Source: Pseudomonas viridiflava (lineage in GTDB: Bacteria > Pseudomonadota > Gammaproteobacteria > Pseudomonadales > Pseudomonadaceae). From it: a stretch of DNA of 64,000 bases. Within the stretch, counting starts at the first letter, position 1. Each line of letters starts with the position of its first letter. The notes below the pieces were generated by a model, which saw nothing but the letters and a program-made list of their open reading frames with translations, was not told the DNA's origin and did no database searches. The stretch is from assembly GCF_900590755.1 (NCBI RefSeq), contig NZ_UUOC01000052.1:310001-374000 (forward strand), written 5' to 3'. Below, one piece after another: positions 1-8,305 of this stretch. A program made the position numbers and the translations under genes.

Positions 1-2303
1 GCGACCCGGCGGTTATCGGGCAAGCCCAGAACGCATTACGCTTGCGCGACGGCTTGCTCGGTGCCCGCCTCAATCCGTTGGGCATGGACATCGATAACCA
101 GGGTGCGCTGCCTGTCAGCTTCACCACGCTGGATATGCTGAACAAGGCCGCACAAGGCGAGCAAGCTGCGCCCGAAGCACGCAAGGTGGGCGAGCGCTGG
201 ATGATTTACAGCGCAGCACCCGTGCGCGCAACGCCGACGGCCCCGGTCAGCGGCACGTTGCTGTTCGCCTTCGACCCACAACGAATCGTAAATGCCTTGC
301 CGCCGCTTCCCGAATCCATGGCCCAAGTGCGTTTGATCCAGCAGTTCGGCACCGGGCCGGAGCAGGTTTTTCTGGAGCGTGGGCAGTCAGCCGACGGCAA
401 GCGCCAGAGTCTCGATACCGGATTTGCCAGCTGGAAACTCGAGTTTTCTGCCGGACCGGGGCTGAAAAGCACCCCGCCGTGGCTTTTTTTGACATTGGCC
501 GCGTTGGTGGCGCTAGGCGGTATTCTGCTTGGCCTGTACCTCAATGAGCGGGCTCTGCAGCGGCGGATTTGCGCTGACGTCCGACAACTGGATCAGCTGC
601 TTCAAGAACTCTCCAGCGGAAAAGCCGTCAAACCCTTCGGTTTGGGCCTGCCGGTCCTCGACAGGCTGGCCCAGCAACTGGCGTGCTTCTCGCCCTCCAC
701 TCAACCTCCCGCGACCGGGGCCGTTGATTCAGCGGCAGAGCCTCGCCATACACCCAGTATTGAAATGAGTAGTGCTTCAGCATCGGCTCCACGTGCAGCC
801 TCAGGCACGATGTTGACCGACCCGCTGTTTCAAGATACCGACATTCTCGATATCGACATCCTCGACGAAAACCAGGACTTCCTGAGATCGGAGCACCCCC
901 CAGTTATGAGCAGTCCAGCATCCGTTGCACCAAAATTCCCTGATGACATCTTCCGCGCCTACGACATTCGCGGCGTGGTCGGGGACACCCTCAGCGCTGA
1001 AACGGCGTATTGGATCGGTCGCGCCATTGGCTCCGAAAGCCTGGCCCAGAACGAGCCGAACGTCAGCGTTGGCCGAGACGGACGCCTTTCCGGCCCAGAG
1101 TTGGTTCAACAGCTGATTCAAGGTCTGCACGACAGCGGTTGCCATGTCAGCGATGTTGGCCTGGTGCCAACCCCTGCCTTGTACTACGCGGCTAACGTAT
1201 TGGCTGGCAAGACCGGCGTGATGCTGACCGGCAGCCATAACCCGAAAGACTACAACGGTTTCAAGATCGTCATCGCGGGCGACACCCTGGCCAACGAGCA
1301 GATCCAGTCCCTGCATGAACGCATCAAGACCGGCAACCTGACCTCGGCCAAGGGCAGCGTTACCAAGGTCGACATCCTGGATCGCTATTTCAAGCAGATC
1401 AAAGACGACATCGTCATGGCCCGCAAAATGAAAGTGGTCGTGGACTGCGGCAACGGCGCGGCTGGCGTGATCGCGCCACAGCTGATCGAAGCGCTGGGCT
1501 GCGAAGTGATCTCGCTGTTCGCTGAAGTCGACGGCAACTTCCCGAATCACCACCCGGATCCGGGCAAGCTGGAAAACCTGCAAGACCTGATCGCCAAAGT
1601 CAAAGAGACTGGCGCTGACCTTGGCCTGGCGTTCGACGGCGACGGCGACCGTGTTGGCGTAGTGACCAACGAAGGCAACGTGGTTTATCCAGACCGTCTG
1701 CTGATGCTGTTCGCCCTGGACGTGCTCAAGCGTAATCCGGGCGCGGATATTATCTTCGACGTGAAATGCACCCGTCGTCTGACGCCTCTGATCCAGGAAC
1801 ATGGCGGTCGCCCGGTCATGTGGAAGACCGGTCACTCGTTGATCAAGAAGCAAATGAAGAAAAGCGGCGCGCTGCTGGCTGGCGAAATGAGCGGCCACAT
1901 CTTCTTCAAGGAACGCTGGTTCGGTTTTGACGATGGCATTTATAGCGCCGCGCGCCTGCTGGAGATTCTCAGCCAGGAGTCGATGACCGCTGAAGAGCTG
2001 TTCGAGACCTTCCCGAATGACGTTTCGACCCCTGAAATCAACATCAAAGTGACTGATACCACCAAGTTCAGCATCATAGAAGCGCTGGAGAAAGATGCTC
2101 AGTGGGGCGATGCCAAACTGACCAGCATTGACGGCGTGCGTGTGGATTATCCACAGGGCTGGGGTCTGGTTCGCGCTTCCAACACAACACCGGTACTGGT
2201 GCTGCGTTTCGAAGCTGAAACCGAAGCCGAGCTGCAACGCATCAAGGATGTGTTCCACGCTGAGCTGAAAAAAGTTGCGCCGGATCTCCAACTTCCGTTC
2301 TGA
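1..2303 (+). CDS. algC: AlgC phosphomannomutase/phosphoglucomutase, long membrane-anchored form (5' partial)
   Basis: Interconverts mannose-6-P/mannose-1-P and glucose-6-P/glucose-1-P for alginate, LPS and Psl-type polysaccharides. The frame is open from base 3 with no stop, so the gene starts outside the window. The first part encodes a presumed periplasmic sensor-like segment ending in a hydrophobic helix (about bases 475-545) and a low-complexity linker. The catalytic part is the classical 465-residue enzyme, which would start at the ATG at 906 with GGAG at 890-893. Seen in it: the phosphoserine loop TGSHNP, the metal loop DGDGDR, the sugar loop GEMSGH and the phosphate-binding RASNTTP near the C-terminus. 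It is followed 28 bases later by argB, a usual neighbour in Pseudomonas. Whether the long or short form is made cannot be decided from sequence. Confidence 0.95.
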   Translation, partial: DPAVIGQAQNALRLRDGLLGARLNPLGMDIDNQGALPVSFTTLDMLNKAAQGEQAAPEARKVGERWMIYSAAPVRATPTAPVSGTLLFAFDPQRIVNALPPLPESMAQVRLIQQFGTGPEQVFLERGQSADGKRQSLDTGFASWKLEFSAGPGLKSTPPWLFLTLAALVALGGILLGLYLNERALQRRICADVRQLDQLLQELSSGKAVKPFGLGLPVLDRLAQQLACFSPSTQPPATGAVDSAAEPRHTPSIEMSSASASAPRAASGTMLTDPLFQDTDILDIDILDENQDFLRSEHPPVMSSPASVAPKFPDDIFRAYDIRGVVGDTLSAETAYWIGRAIGSESLAQNEPNVSVGRDGRLSGPELVQQLIQGLHDSGCHVSDVGLVPTPALYYAANVLAGKTGVMLTGSHNPKDYNGFKIVIAGDTLANEQIQSLHERIKTGNLTSAKGSVTKVDILDRYFKQIKDDIVMARKMKVVVDCGNGAAGVIAPQLIEALGCEVISLFAEVDGNFPNHHPDPGKLENLQDLIAKVKETGADLGLAFDGDGDRVGVVTNEGNVVYPDRLLMLFALDVLKRNPGADIIFDVKCTRRLTPLIQEHGGRPVMWKTGHSLIKKQMKKSGALLAGEMSGHIFFKERWFGFDDGIYSAARLLEILSQESMTAEELFETFPNDVSTPEINIKVTDTTKFSIIEALEKDAQWGDAKLTSIDGVRVDYPQGWGLVRASNTTPVLVLRFEAETEAELQRIKDVFHAELKKVAPDLQLPF

Positions 2304-2331
2304 TTGTTTTTTCCTTTGACTGGAGCCCTGA

Positions 2332-3240
2332 ATGACCCTCGAACGTGATTCCGCTGCCAATGTCGCCAAGGTCTTGTCCGAAGCGCTGCCTTACATCCGC
2401 CGCTTCGTAGGCAAGACGCTGGTGATCAAATACGGCGGCAACGCCATGGAAAGCGACGAGCTGAAAACCGGCTTCGCGCGCGACATCGTGTTGATGAAGG
2501 CAGTAGGCATCAACCCGGTAGTGGTACACGGCGGGGGGCCGCAAATCGGCGATCTGCTCAAGCGTCTGAACATCGAGAGCCACTTTATCGATGGCATGCG
2601 CGTGACTGACGCAGAAACCATGGACGTTGTGGAAATGGTTCTGGGCGGCCAGGTCAATAAAGACATCGTCAACCTGATCAACCGTCATGGCGGCAGCGCC
2701 ATCGGTCTGACCGGTAAAGACGCCGAGCTGATCCGCGCCAAGCGCCTGACCGTAACCCGTCAGACGCCGGAAATGACCAAGCCTGAAATCATCGATATCG
2801 GCCACGTGGGTGAAGTGGTCGGGATCAACACCGATCTGCTGAACATGTTGGTCAAAGGCGATTTCATCCCGGTGATCGCGCCAATTGGCGTGGGCGCTGA
2901 CGGCGAGTCCTACAACATCAACGCCGACCTGGTGGCAGGCAAAGTCGCTGAAGCCCTCAAGGCCGAGAAGCTGATGCTGCTGACCAACATCGCCGGCCTG
3001 ATGGACAAGCAAGGCAACGTGCTCACCGGTTTGACCACTGAACAGGTCAGCGGCCTGATCGCCGACGGCACCATCTACGGCGGCATGCTGCCCAAGATCA
3101 AATGTGCGCTGGAAGCGGTACAGGGCGGCGTGACAACCTCGCACATCATTGATGGCCGGGTTCCAAACGCCGTATTGCTGGAAATTTTCACCGATACCGG
3201 TGTGGGTACCCTGATCAGCAATCGTAAGCGTCACGTTTAA
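2332..3240 (+). CDS. argB: Acetylglutamate kinase ArgB
   Basis: Phosphorylates N-acetyl-L-glutamate, the second and usually arginine-inhibited step of arginine synthesis, in the cytoplasm. The 302-residue length is the usual Pseudomonas length. The amino-acid-kinase fold is shown by KYGGNAM (from residue 33), the glycine-rich VVHGGGPQI (about 64-72) and a C-terminal segment with GGVTTSHIIDGR. The ATG at 2332 has a GGAG-type ribosome site at about 2321-2324. It lies directly downstream of algC on the same strand, so co-transcription is possible. Other arginine genes in the window (argE, argA) are 42 kb away. Confidence 0.97.
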   Translation: MTLERDSAANVAKVLSEALPYIRRFVGKTLVIKYGGNAMESDELKTGFARDIVLMKAVGINPVVVHGGGPQIGDLLKRLNIESHFIDGMRVTDAETMDVVEMVLGGQVNKDIVNLINRHGGSAIGLTGKDAELIRAKRLTVTRQTPEMTKPEIIDIGHVGEVVGINTDLLNMLVKGDFIPVIAPIGVGADGESYNINADLVAGKVAEALKAEKLMLLTNIAGLMDKQGNVLTGLTTEQVSGLIADGTIYGGMLPKIKCALEAVQGGVTTSHIIDGRVPNAVLLEIFTDTGVGTLISNRKRHV

Positions 3241-3260
3241 CGGAAGTTCGTTGAAATCCC

Positions 3261-3334
3261 TGTAGGAGCTGCCGAAGGCTGCGAAAGCGGTGTGCCAGAT
3301 ACACCGCTATTCGCAGCCTTCGGCAGCTCCTACA
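3261..3334. repeat. REP doublet (family A)
   Basis: Two inverted copies of the arm GTAGGAGCTGCCGAAGGCTG flank a short variable loop and can form a long hairpin. It sits between the convergent argB and DUF4124 genes. This is the commonest REP/REPIN type in this window. Confidence 0.9.
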
Positions 3335-3348
3335 GTTATCCGTGATAA

Positions 3349-3389
3349 AAAAGGCCCTGCCGGATATCTCCGTCAGGGCCTTTTTTTGA
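3349..3389. terminator. Bidirectional Rho-independent terminator
   Basis: The stem AAGGCCCTGCCGGA / TCCGTCAGGGCCTT has a TATC loop and one mismatch, with a T-run on the right and an A-run on the left. It can end argB transcription rightward and the pyrE-DUF4124 transcript leftward. Confidence 0.85.
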
Positions 3390-3401
3390 TCTGCGCCGAA
3401 C

Positions 3402-4052
3402 TTACTGCGCCATCAACCTCTGAATCCGCACGCGATCCTGCGCAAAAGCCGACTCGGCCTGCGCGCGCGTAGCCTGATAGCGTTTGATGTCCAGATCGAG
3501 ACCCTGCTGCTGGTCCCGCAGGTCATCCAGCTTGTCGATCAGCGACTTGGGCACCGGTTTGCCCGCCCGCTCCTGATCCGCCGCCTGGCTTTGCAAGGTA
3601 GCCTGCTGCGCCAGTACGCCGTTCAGATTGCCTTGAGTCAGGCCAATCAGCGTATCCAGCTCGGAAAGTTTGCGAGCCTTGGTTCGATCTACGTCTTCAA
3701 CACTGCTATACAAGCTCATCAGTTGCGCATCGGCGCTGGCCTGAGCCTTTTGCGCCTGTGCCTGCTGAATCTGATCCGCCGTCAGCGCGGGCGGTACGGT
3801 CTGCACCACCCGGCCTCGGGCGTTGAGGATTTCATAGCCCTTGGCGACGTATTCCGGCGGCACGCCCTGGCGATCCAGGACCGTGACGCCTCTGCTGTCG
3901 ATGTAGCGATAAAGCATGATTTCCGGCGCGTCGGCGGCCTGTGTCGCTGTAACCGGGGCAATGCCCAGGGATAAAAGTGCACACACCAGGGCCAGCCCTT
4001 TAAGGCTGAGTCTGGTTTTATGCCCCTGTGCGCCCCGATCGTTAGCGGACAT
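3402..4052 (-). CDS. DUF4124 domain-containing exported protein
   Basis: A 216-residue protein of unknown role. A hydrophobic signal segment (about residues 18-40, ending near ATQAADA) is followed by a DUF4124-like segment (MLYRYIDSRGVTVLDRQGVPPEY) and an alanine/glutamine-rich stretch likely to form a coiled coil to the C-terminus. The ATG at 4052 is chosen because it has an AAGGT ribosome site and leaves the signal peptide at the N-terminus; an upstream in-frame ATG would overlap pyrE. It begins 7 bases after the pyrE stop on the same strand, so it is probably in one transcript with pyrE. Export to the periplasm is inferred; function is not. Confidence 0.85.
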   Translation of the reverse strand: MSANDRGAQGHKTRLSLKGLALVCALLSLGIAPVTATQAADAPEIMLYRYIDSRGVTVLDRQGVPPEYVAKGYEILNARGRVVQTVPPALTADQIQQAQAQKAQASADAQLMSLYSSVEDVDRTKARKLSELDTLIGLTQGNLNGVLAQQATLQSQAADQERAGKPVPKSLIDKLDDLRDQQQGLDLDIKRYQATRAQAESAFAQDRVRIQRLMAQ

Positions 4053-4059
4053 CAAGACC

Positions 4060-4701
4060 TTAGATCCCGTACTGCGCGCGATAAGCCTCGACCGCAGGCA
4101 AATGTTGCTTGAGTTGCGGGTCATCGGCCAGGAACTGCAGCACCTGATTCAGCGAGACAATGCTGACCACCGGGATACCGAAGTCGCGTTCGACTTCCTG
4201 AATCGCCGAAAGCTCGCCATTACCGCGCTCTTGACGATTGAGCGCAATGAGCACGCCAGCGGCAGTTGCGTCCTGCCCCTTGATAATCTGCATGACTTCG
4301 CGGATAGCGGTGCCGGCGGTGATCACGTCGTCGATGATCAGCACATTGCCGGTCAATGGCGCGCCGACCAGACTGCCGCCTTCGCCATGGGCCTTGGCCT
4401 CTTTACGGTTGAAGCACCACGGCAAATCAAAGTCGTGATGTTCAGCCAAAGCCACGGCTGTAGCGGCCGCCAGAGGAATGCCCTTGTAGGCCGGGCCGAA
4501 CAGGACGTCAAAGGAAATACCGCTCTCGACCACTGCCGCAGCGTAGAAACGACCCAGCTGCGCAAGGGCAGAGCCGCTATTGAACAGGCCAGCATTGAAG
4601 AAGTACGGACTGGTGCGCCCGGACTTGAGAGTGAACTCACCGAAACGCAAAACCCCACGATCGATGGCAAAACGAATGAAATCGCGCTGATACGCTTGCA
4701 T
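4060..4701 (-). CDS. pyrE: Orotate phosphoribosyltransferase PyrE
   Basis: Makes orotidine-5'-phosphate from orotate and PRPP in de novo pyrimidine synthesis. From the ATG at 4701 the protein is 213 residues, the family length. Type I phosphoribosyltransferase features are visible: LFGPAYKGIPLA (about 68-79), NRKEAKAHGEGG (98-109) and the PRPP loop VLIIDDVITAGTA (120-132). An upstream in-frame GTG at 4722 would add seven residues without family support. It is divergent from crc, 82 bases away, the classical Pseudomonas arrangement. Confidence 0.97.
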   Translation of the reverse strand: MQAYQRDFIRFAIDRGVLRFGEFTLKSGRTSPYFFNAGLFNSGSALAQLGRFYAAAVVESGISFDVLFGPAYKGIPLAAATAVALAEHHDFDLPWCFNRKEAKAHGEGGSLVGAPLTGNVLIIDDVITAGTAIREVMQIIKGQDATAAGVLIALNRQERGNGELSAIQEVERDFGIPVVSIVSLNQVLQFLADDPQLKQHLPAVEAYRAQYGI

Positions 4702-4783
4702 GAAAAAAGCCCCGAATACCACGGATTTAGCTAATTAGGTAGAGCTCGGGTATCATACACGCACGCGATTTTTGGGGCCATTT

Positions 4784-5563
4784 ATGCGGATCATCAGTGT
4801 GAACGTAAATGGCATTCAGGCTGCGGTCGAGCGTGGTTTGCTCAGCTGGCTGCAAGCTCAGAATGCCGACGTCATCTGCCTTCAGGACACCCGCGCCTCT
4901 GCCTTCGAATTGGACGACCCAGCCTATCAGCTGGATGGCTATTTCCTTTATGCCTGCGAAGCTGAAGTTCCAGCCCAAGGTGGCGTGGCGCTTTACTCGC
5001 GGTTGCAGCCGAAAGCAGTAATCAGCGGCCTTGGCTTTGAAACAGCCGACCGCTATGGGCGTTACCTGCAAGCAGATTTCGATAAAGTCAGTATTGCTAC
5101 CTTGTTGCTCCCTTCGGGGATGAATGGCGACGAGGACTTGAATCAGAAATTCAAGCTCATGGACGATTTCGGCAAATACCTGGACAAGCAGCGTCGCAAA
5201 CGCCGCGAGTACATTTATTGTGGCTCGCTGTATGTGGCGCAGCAGAAGCTCGACATCAAGAACTGGCGTGACAGCCAGCAATCTCCAGGCTTCCTGGCAC
5301 CTGAGCGTGCTTGGATGGACGAGATTGTCGGCACCATGGGTTATGTCGATGCCCTGCGTGAAGTCAGCCGCGAAGGCGATCAGTACAGCTGGTGGCCGGA
5401 TAACGAGCAGGCCGAGATGCTGAATCTGGGCTGGCGCTTTGACTATCAGTTGCTGACCCCGGGCTTGCGCCGCTTCGTACGTAGCGCCCGCCTGCCCCGT
5501 CAACCGCGCTTCTCGCAGCATGCGCCGCTGGTGGTGGATTACGACTGGACGCTGACCATCTAG
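4784..5563 (+). CDS. crc: Catabolite repression control protein Crc
   Basis: Crc works with Hfq to repress translation of mRNAs for less-preferred carbon sources by stabilising Hfq on A-rich motifs. The protein is 259 residues, the standard Crc length, and has the exonuclease III/endonuclease-phosphatase fold (MRIISVNVNGIQAA at the start, FDYQLLTPGL and a C-terminal FSQHAPLVVDYDW). The residues nucleases need are changed: ICLQDTR where ExoIII has QE, and YCGSLYVA where nucleases have GDxN, in line with the known lack of nuclease activity in Crc. It is divergent from pyrE. The related enzyme XthA is excluded by these changes and by the context. Confidence 0.96.
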   Translation: MRIISVNVNGIQAAVERGLLSWLQAQNADVICLQDTRASAFELDDPAYQLDGYFLYACEAEVPAQGGVALYSRLQPKAVISGLGFETADRYGRYLQADFDKVSIATLLLPSGMNGDEDLNQKFKLMDDFGKYLDKQRRKRREYIYCGSLYVAQQKLDIKNWRDSQQSPGFLAPERAWMDEIVGTMGYVDALREVSREGDQYSWWPDNEQAEMLNLGWRFDYQLLTPGLRRFVRSARLPRQPRFSQHAPLVVDYDWTLTI

Positions 5564-5578
5564 CGTCCAATCGCCCAC

Positions 5579-5608
5579 AAAAAAGCCGACCTAGTGTCGG
5601 CTTTTTTG
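5579..5608 (+). terminator. Rho-independent terminator after crc
   Basis: The stem AAAAAAGCCGAC / GTGTCGGCTTTTTT with a short loop is followed by T-rich sequence, 16 bases after the crc stop. The A-run on the left would let it work leftward too. Confidence 0.9.
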
Positions 5609-5620
5609 TTTTTGATTTCT

Positions 5621-5693
5621 GTGGGAGCTGCCGAAGGCTGCGAAGGCGATATGCCTGACAGACCGCCTTCGCAGCCTTCGGCAGCTCCTACAC
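5621..5693. repeat. REP doublet (family A)
   Basis: Inverted arms GTGGGAGCTGCCGAAGGCTG and its complement end in CTCCTACAC. This is the first of three different REP doublets placed back to back after crc. Confidence 0.9.
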
Positions 5694-5720
5694 GGGATTC
5701 GAGGCGCCGTTCAAACCCCC

Positions 5721-5805
5721 GTGGGAGCGAGCTTGCTCGCGAAGGCGGTCTATCGGCCAAAAAACGGTGGTGGATGTACTGGCCTCTTCGCGAGCAAGCT
5801 CCCAC
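5721..5805. repeat. REP doublet (family B)
   Basis: The arms GTGGGAGCGAGCTTGCTCGC and GCGAGCAAGCTCCCAC are inverted around a variable middle. It is the second element of the 5.6-5.9 kb cluster. Confidence 0.88.
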
Positions 5806-5822
5806 AGGCGACCGCGTTTCTA

Positions 5823-5929
5823 TGTGGGACCGGCTTCAGCCGGGAAGAGGCCGGTACACCCGCCCGAGATTGATCGCCTGAAATACCGTCTTCCCGGCTA
5901 AAGCGGAGCGCCGCCCGGCCGGTCCCACA
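5823..5929. repeat. REP doublet (family C)
   Basis: The arm GTGGGACCGGCTTCAGCCGG is paired with a right arm ending CCGGTCCCAC. The right arm contains a divergent extra segment (about 5904-5917) rather than the plain CTAAAGCCGG seen in other copies. It is the third element of the cluster. With the crc terminator these three repeats fill the 426-base gap before the DUF4870 gene; I see no gene there. Confidence 0.85.
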
Positions 5930-5989
5930 ACAGATATGCATTGCAGGCCAACATAGAATCTCCCACAGTTTCAGCGTGAGCAGCGGCAG

Positions 5990-6358
5990 TTATTTAATCA
6001 ACCGCCACGTAAACGGATACCGATACGCCACGCCGTCGTTGGCCTTGATGCCGGCAATGATTGTCAGCACCAGCGCGCCGATGCAGACCAGGCCGATCAG
6101 GGCGAAGCCAATGATCAGCAGCATCAGGAAGAAGCAGGCGACCATGGCCAGAGCTACGGTGATCTGAAAATTCAGCGCTTCCTTGCCCTGGGCATCGATA
6201 AACGGGTCGGTTTCTTTCTTGAGCTGCCAGATAATCAGCGGCCCCAGCAAGTTGCCGAACGGGAAGATCAGGCCGAGAAACGCGGCAAAGTGACAGAACA
6301 TCGCCCACTGGCGAACCTGAGAGCTGGGCGTTGGAAGCGGAAGCTGGCTGTCACTCAT
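5990..6358 (-). CDS. DUF4870 domain-containing membrane protein
   Basis: A 122-residue small inner-membrane protein. The family pattern is clear: RQWAMFCHFAAFLG with a first hydrophobic helix, PLIIWQLKKETDPFIDAQGKEALNFQ, then two more hydrophobic helices and a C-terminal YRYPFTWRLIK. No biochemical function is established for this family. It lies 24 bases downstream of rph on the same strand and may share its transcript. Confidence 0.88.
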   Translation of the reverse strand: MSDSQLPLPTPSSQVRQWAMFCHFAAFLGLIFPFGNLLGPLIIWQLKKETDPFIDAQGKEALNFQITVALAMVACFFLMLLIIGFALIGLVCIGALVLTIIAGIKANDGVAYRYPFTWRLIK

Positions 6359-6382
6359 GTGCGTTTCCCTGTGCGGATTTGA

Positions 6383-7105
6383 TCAATCGGCCAACGCTGC
6401 GGTTTGCAGTTCGAAGAGTTCAGCCATGCCTTTCTGGGCCAGTGCGAGCATCGCGTTGAGCTCTTCAGGCTGGAACGGCGCGCCTTCAGCGGTGCCCTGA
6501 ACTTCGATGAAGCCGCCAGCGCTGGTCATTACCACGTTGAGGTCGGTCTCGGCGGCCGAATCTTCAAGATAGTCCAGATCCAGCACGGGCTCGCCCTGAT
6601 ACATGCCAACCGATACGGCAGCGATCATTTGCTTGAGCGGGTCGCCGCCTTTGAGGCCGCCACGTTTCTTGATCACTTTCAGGGCGTCGGCCAGAGCGAC
6701 CATGGCGCCGGTGATGGAGGCGGTGCGGGTGCCGCCGTCGGCCTGGATCACGTCGCAGTCGACATACAAGGTCACGTCGCCCAGCTTGGACATGTCCAGC
6801 GCGGCGCGCAGTGAGCGACCGATCAAACGCTGGATTTCCAGGGTGCGCCCGCCTTGCTTGCCACGGCTTGCTTCGCGCTGGTTACGCTCACCGGTTGCTC
6901 GTGGGAGCATGCCGTATTCAGCGGTCAACCAACCCTGGCCCTGGCCTTTAAGAAAGCGCGGTACGCCGTTCTCGACACTCACGGTGCAGATCACTTTGGT
7001 GTCACCGAACTCGACCAGTACAGAACCCTCGGCGTGTTTGGTGTAGTTGCGGGTAATGCGGATCGAGCGGAGCTGATCGGCGGCGCGACCACTTGGACGT
7101 TTCAT
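6383..7105 (-). CDS. rph: Ribonuclease PH
   Basis: A phosphorolytic 3'-5' exoribonuclease that trims the 3' ends of tRNA precursors. From the ATG at 7105 it is 240 residues, the family length. Seen are MKRPSGRAADQLRSI at the start, the substrate region RATGERNQREASRGKQGGRTLEIQR with the phosphate-binding arginines, CDVIQADGGTRTASITG, and SVGMYQGEPVLDLDYLED. An upstream in-frame start near 7276 would add 57 residues with no family match and is rejected. It is divergent from yicC. Confidence 0.97.
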   Translation of the reverse strand: MKRPSGRAADQLRSIRITRNYTKHAEGSVLVEFGDTKVICTVSVENGVPRFLKGQGQGWLTAEYGMLPRATGERNQREASRGKQGGRTLEIQRLIGRSLRAALDMSKLGDVTLYVDCDVIQADGGTRTASITGAMVALADALKVIKKRGGLKGGDPLKQMIAAVSVGMYQGEPVLDLDYLEDSAAETDLNVVMTSAGGFIEVQGTAEGAPFQPEELNAMLALAQKGMAELFELQTAALAD

Positions 7106-7141
7106 CTGGGATACCTGTACTGAGACGGAAAACTGCCGAGC

Positions 7142-7170
7142 ATTATAGAGGCGCAAGCCGGTGCTGGGCA
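7142..7170 (-). promoter_or_regulatory. Predicted sigma70 promoter for rph
   Basis: Read on the minus strand there is a perfect TATAAT (7142-7147) and, 17 bases upstream, a poor -35 TGCCCA (7165-7170). The -10 lies about 37 bases before the rph ATG. Confidence 0.45.
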
Positions 7171-7283
7171 CTTCTAAAACCAGTGGATGACAATCGGTGC
7201 GCTTGAATGCCCGCAAACAGGGCTCTGCAACAGGCCTTTGCGGCCGCGTACAAAAACCACGCATCGCTTGTCGCATTCGTGGA

Positions 7284-7313
7284 TTGGGCGCATCCCCTGC
7301 ACTGCGCTACAAT
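7284..7313 (+). promoter_or_regulatory. Predicted sigma70 promoter for yicC
   Basis: TTGGGC (7284-7289) and TACAAT (7308-7313) are separated by 18 bases, about 115 bases before yicC. Apart from this and the rph promoter, the 323-base rph-yicC gap shows nothing I can name. Confidence 0.4.
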
Positions 7314-7428
7314 CCTGCGCCTTTACAGACTGTCGTTTTTTCGTGACATCCAGACATCGCAAGATGCTTCGATGTGCGGCAGCTTCTGTTCCCGGTTTAA
7401 AGTCACCTGACTAAAAGAGGTATTTCCC

Positions 7429-8292
7429 ATGGTCCACAGCATGACGGCTTTTGCCCGGGTCGAACGGGCCAGCACTCAGGGCACCCTGAGCTGGGAGCTA
7501 CGCTCGGTCAATCATCGCTATCTGGAACCACATCTGCGTTTGCCGGAGTCCTTTCGTGACCTGGAAAGCGCGGTTCGCGAAGCGCTGCGTCAGGGGCTTT
7601 CCCGGGGCAAGGTTGAATGTACGCTGCGTTTCGTCGAGGAAACTGCAGGCAAACCCCTGCAGGTTGATCGCGAGCGCGCCGCCCAGCTGGTAGCTGCCGC
7701 AGAGCTGGTCGCGGGCCTGATCAAACAGCCCGCACCGCTGAACCCATTGGAAGTGCTGGCATGGCCGGGTGTGCTGGTGGCGGATGCCAGCGATCCTCAG
7801 GCACTGAATAAAGAAGCGCTGGCACTGTTCAACGACGCACTGACCGAGCTGAAAAACGGCCGGGGTCGTGAGGGCGCGGACCTGGCTAAATTGCTGGATG
7901 ATCGTCTGACCTCGATCACCACTGAAGTCGCGACCCTGAAAACTCTGGTGCCGCAGATGCTCGCCACTCAGCGCCAGAAAGTCCTGGATCGCTTCACTGA
8001 CATGAAGGCCGAGCTTGATCCGCAGCGTCTGGAGCAGGAAATGGTCCTGCTGGCTCAGAAGAGCGATGTTGCCGAAGAACTGGACCGCCTCAGCACCCAC
8101 GTCACCGAGGTGCGTCGCGTGCTCAAGGCTGGCGGTCAGGCCGGGCGTCGTCTGGATTTTCTGATGCAAGAGCTAAACCGCGAAGCCAATACCCTGGGCT
8201 CCAAAGCATTCGACCCGCGCAGCACGCAAGCGGCGGTCAACCTCAAAGTGTTGATCGAGCAGATGCGTGAACAAGTGCAGAATATTGAGTAA
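7429..8292 (+). CDS. yicC: YicC family endoribonuclease
   Basis: A 287-residue member of the YicC family, whose E. coli member is an endoribonuclease that affects small-RNA stability. The N-terminal YicC-like domain starts MVHSMTAFARVE and contains WELRSVNHRYLEPHLRLPE. The C-terminal DUF1732 part contains EELDRLSTHVTEVRR and RRLDFLMQELNREANTLGSKA, the family signature. AGAGG lies before the ATG at 7429. It precedes gmk by 13 bases, as in many proteobacteria, suggesting one transcript. The activity here is inferred by family. Confidence 0.93.
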   Translation: MVHSMTAFARVERASTQGTLSWELRSVNHRYLEPHLRLPESFRDLESAVREALRQGLSRGKVECTLRFVEETAGKPLQVDRERAAQLVAAAELVAGLIKQPAPLNPLEVLAWPGVLVADASDPQALNKEALALFNDALTELKNGRGREGADLAKLLDDRLTSITTEVATLKTLVPQMLATQRQKVLDRFTDMKAELDPQRLEQEMVLLAQKSDVAEELDRLSTHVTEVRRVLKAGGQAGRRLDFLMQELNREANTLGSKAFDPRSTQAAVNLKVLIEQMREQVQNIE

Positions 8293-8305
8293 GGCTAACC
8301 CTGAC

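Noticed and set aside
801..2369. 522-codon reverse open frame opposite algC
   Set aside because: The forward frame has all AlgC catalytic motifs; the reverse translation is low in motif content and rich in His/Gln, as shadow frames are.
5594..5881. Short forward frame across the REP cluster
   Set aside because: The peptide is made of REP-encoded residues; no ribosome site or protein features.
5621..5929. Repeat cluster considered as a CRISPR array
   Set aside because: Repeats are inverted pairs of different families, without regular direct repeats, spacers or cas genes.
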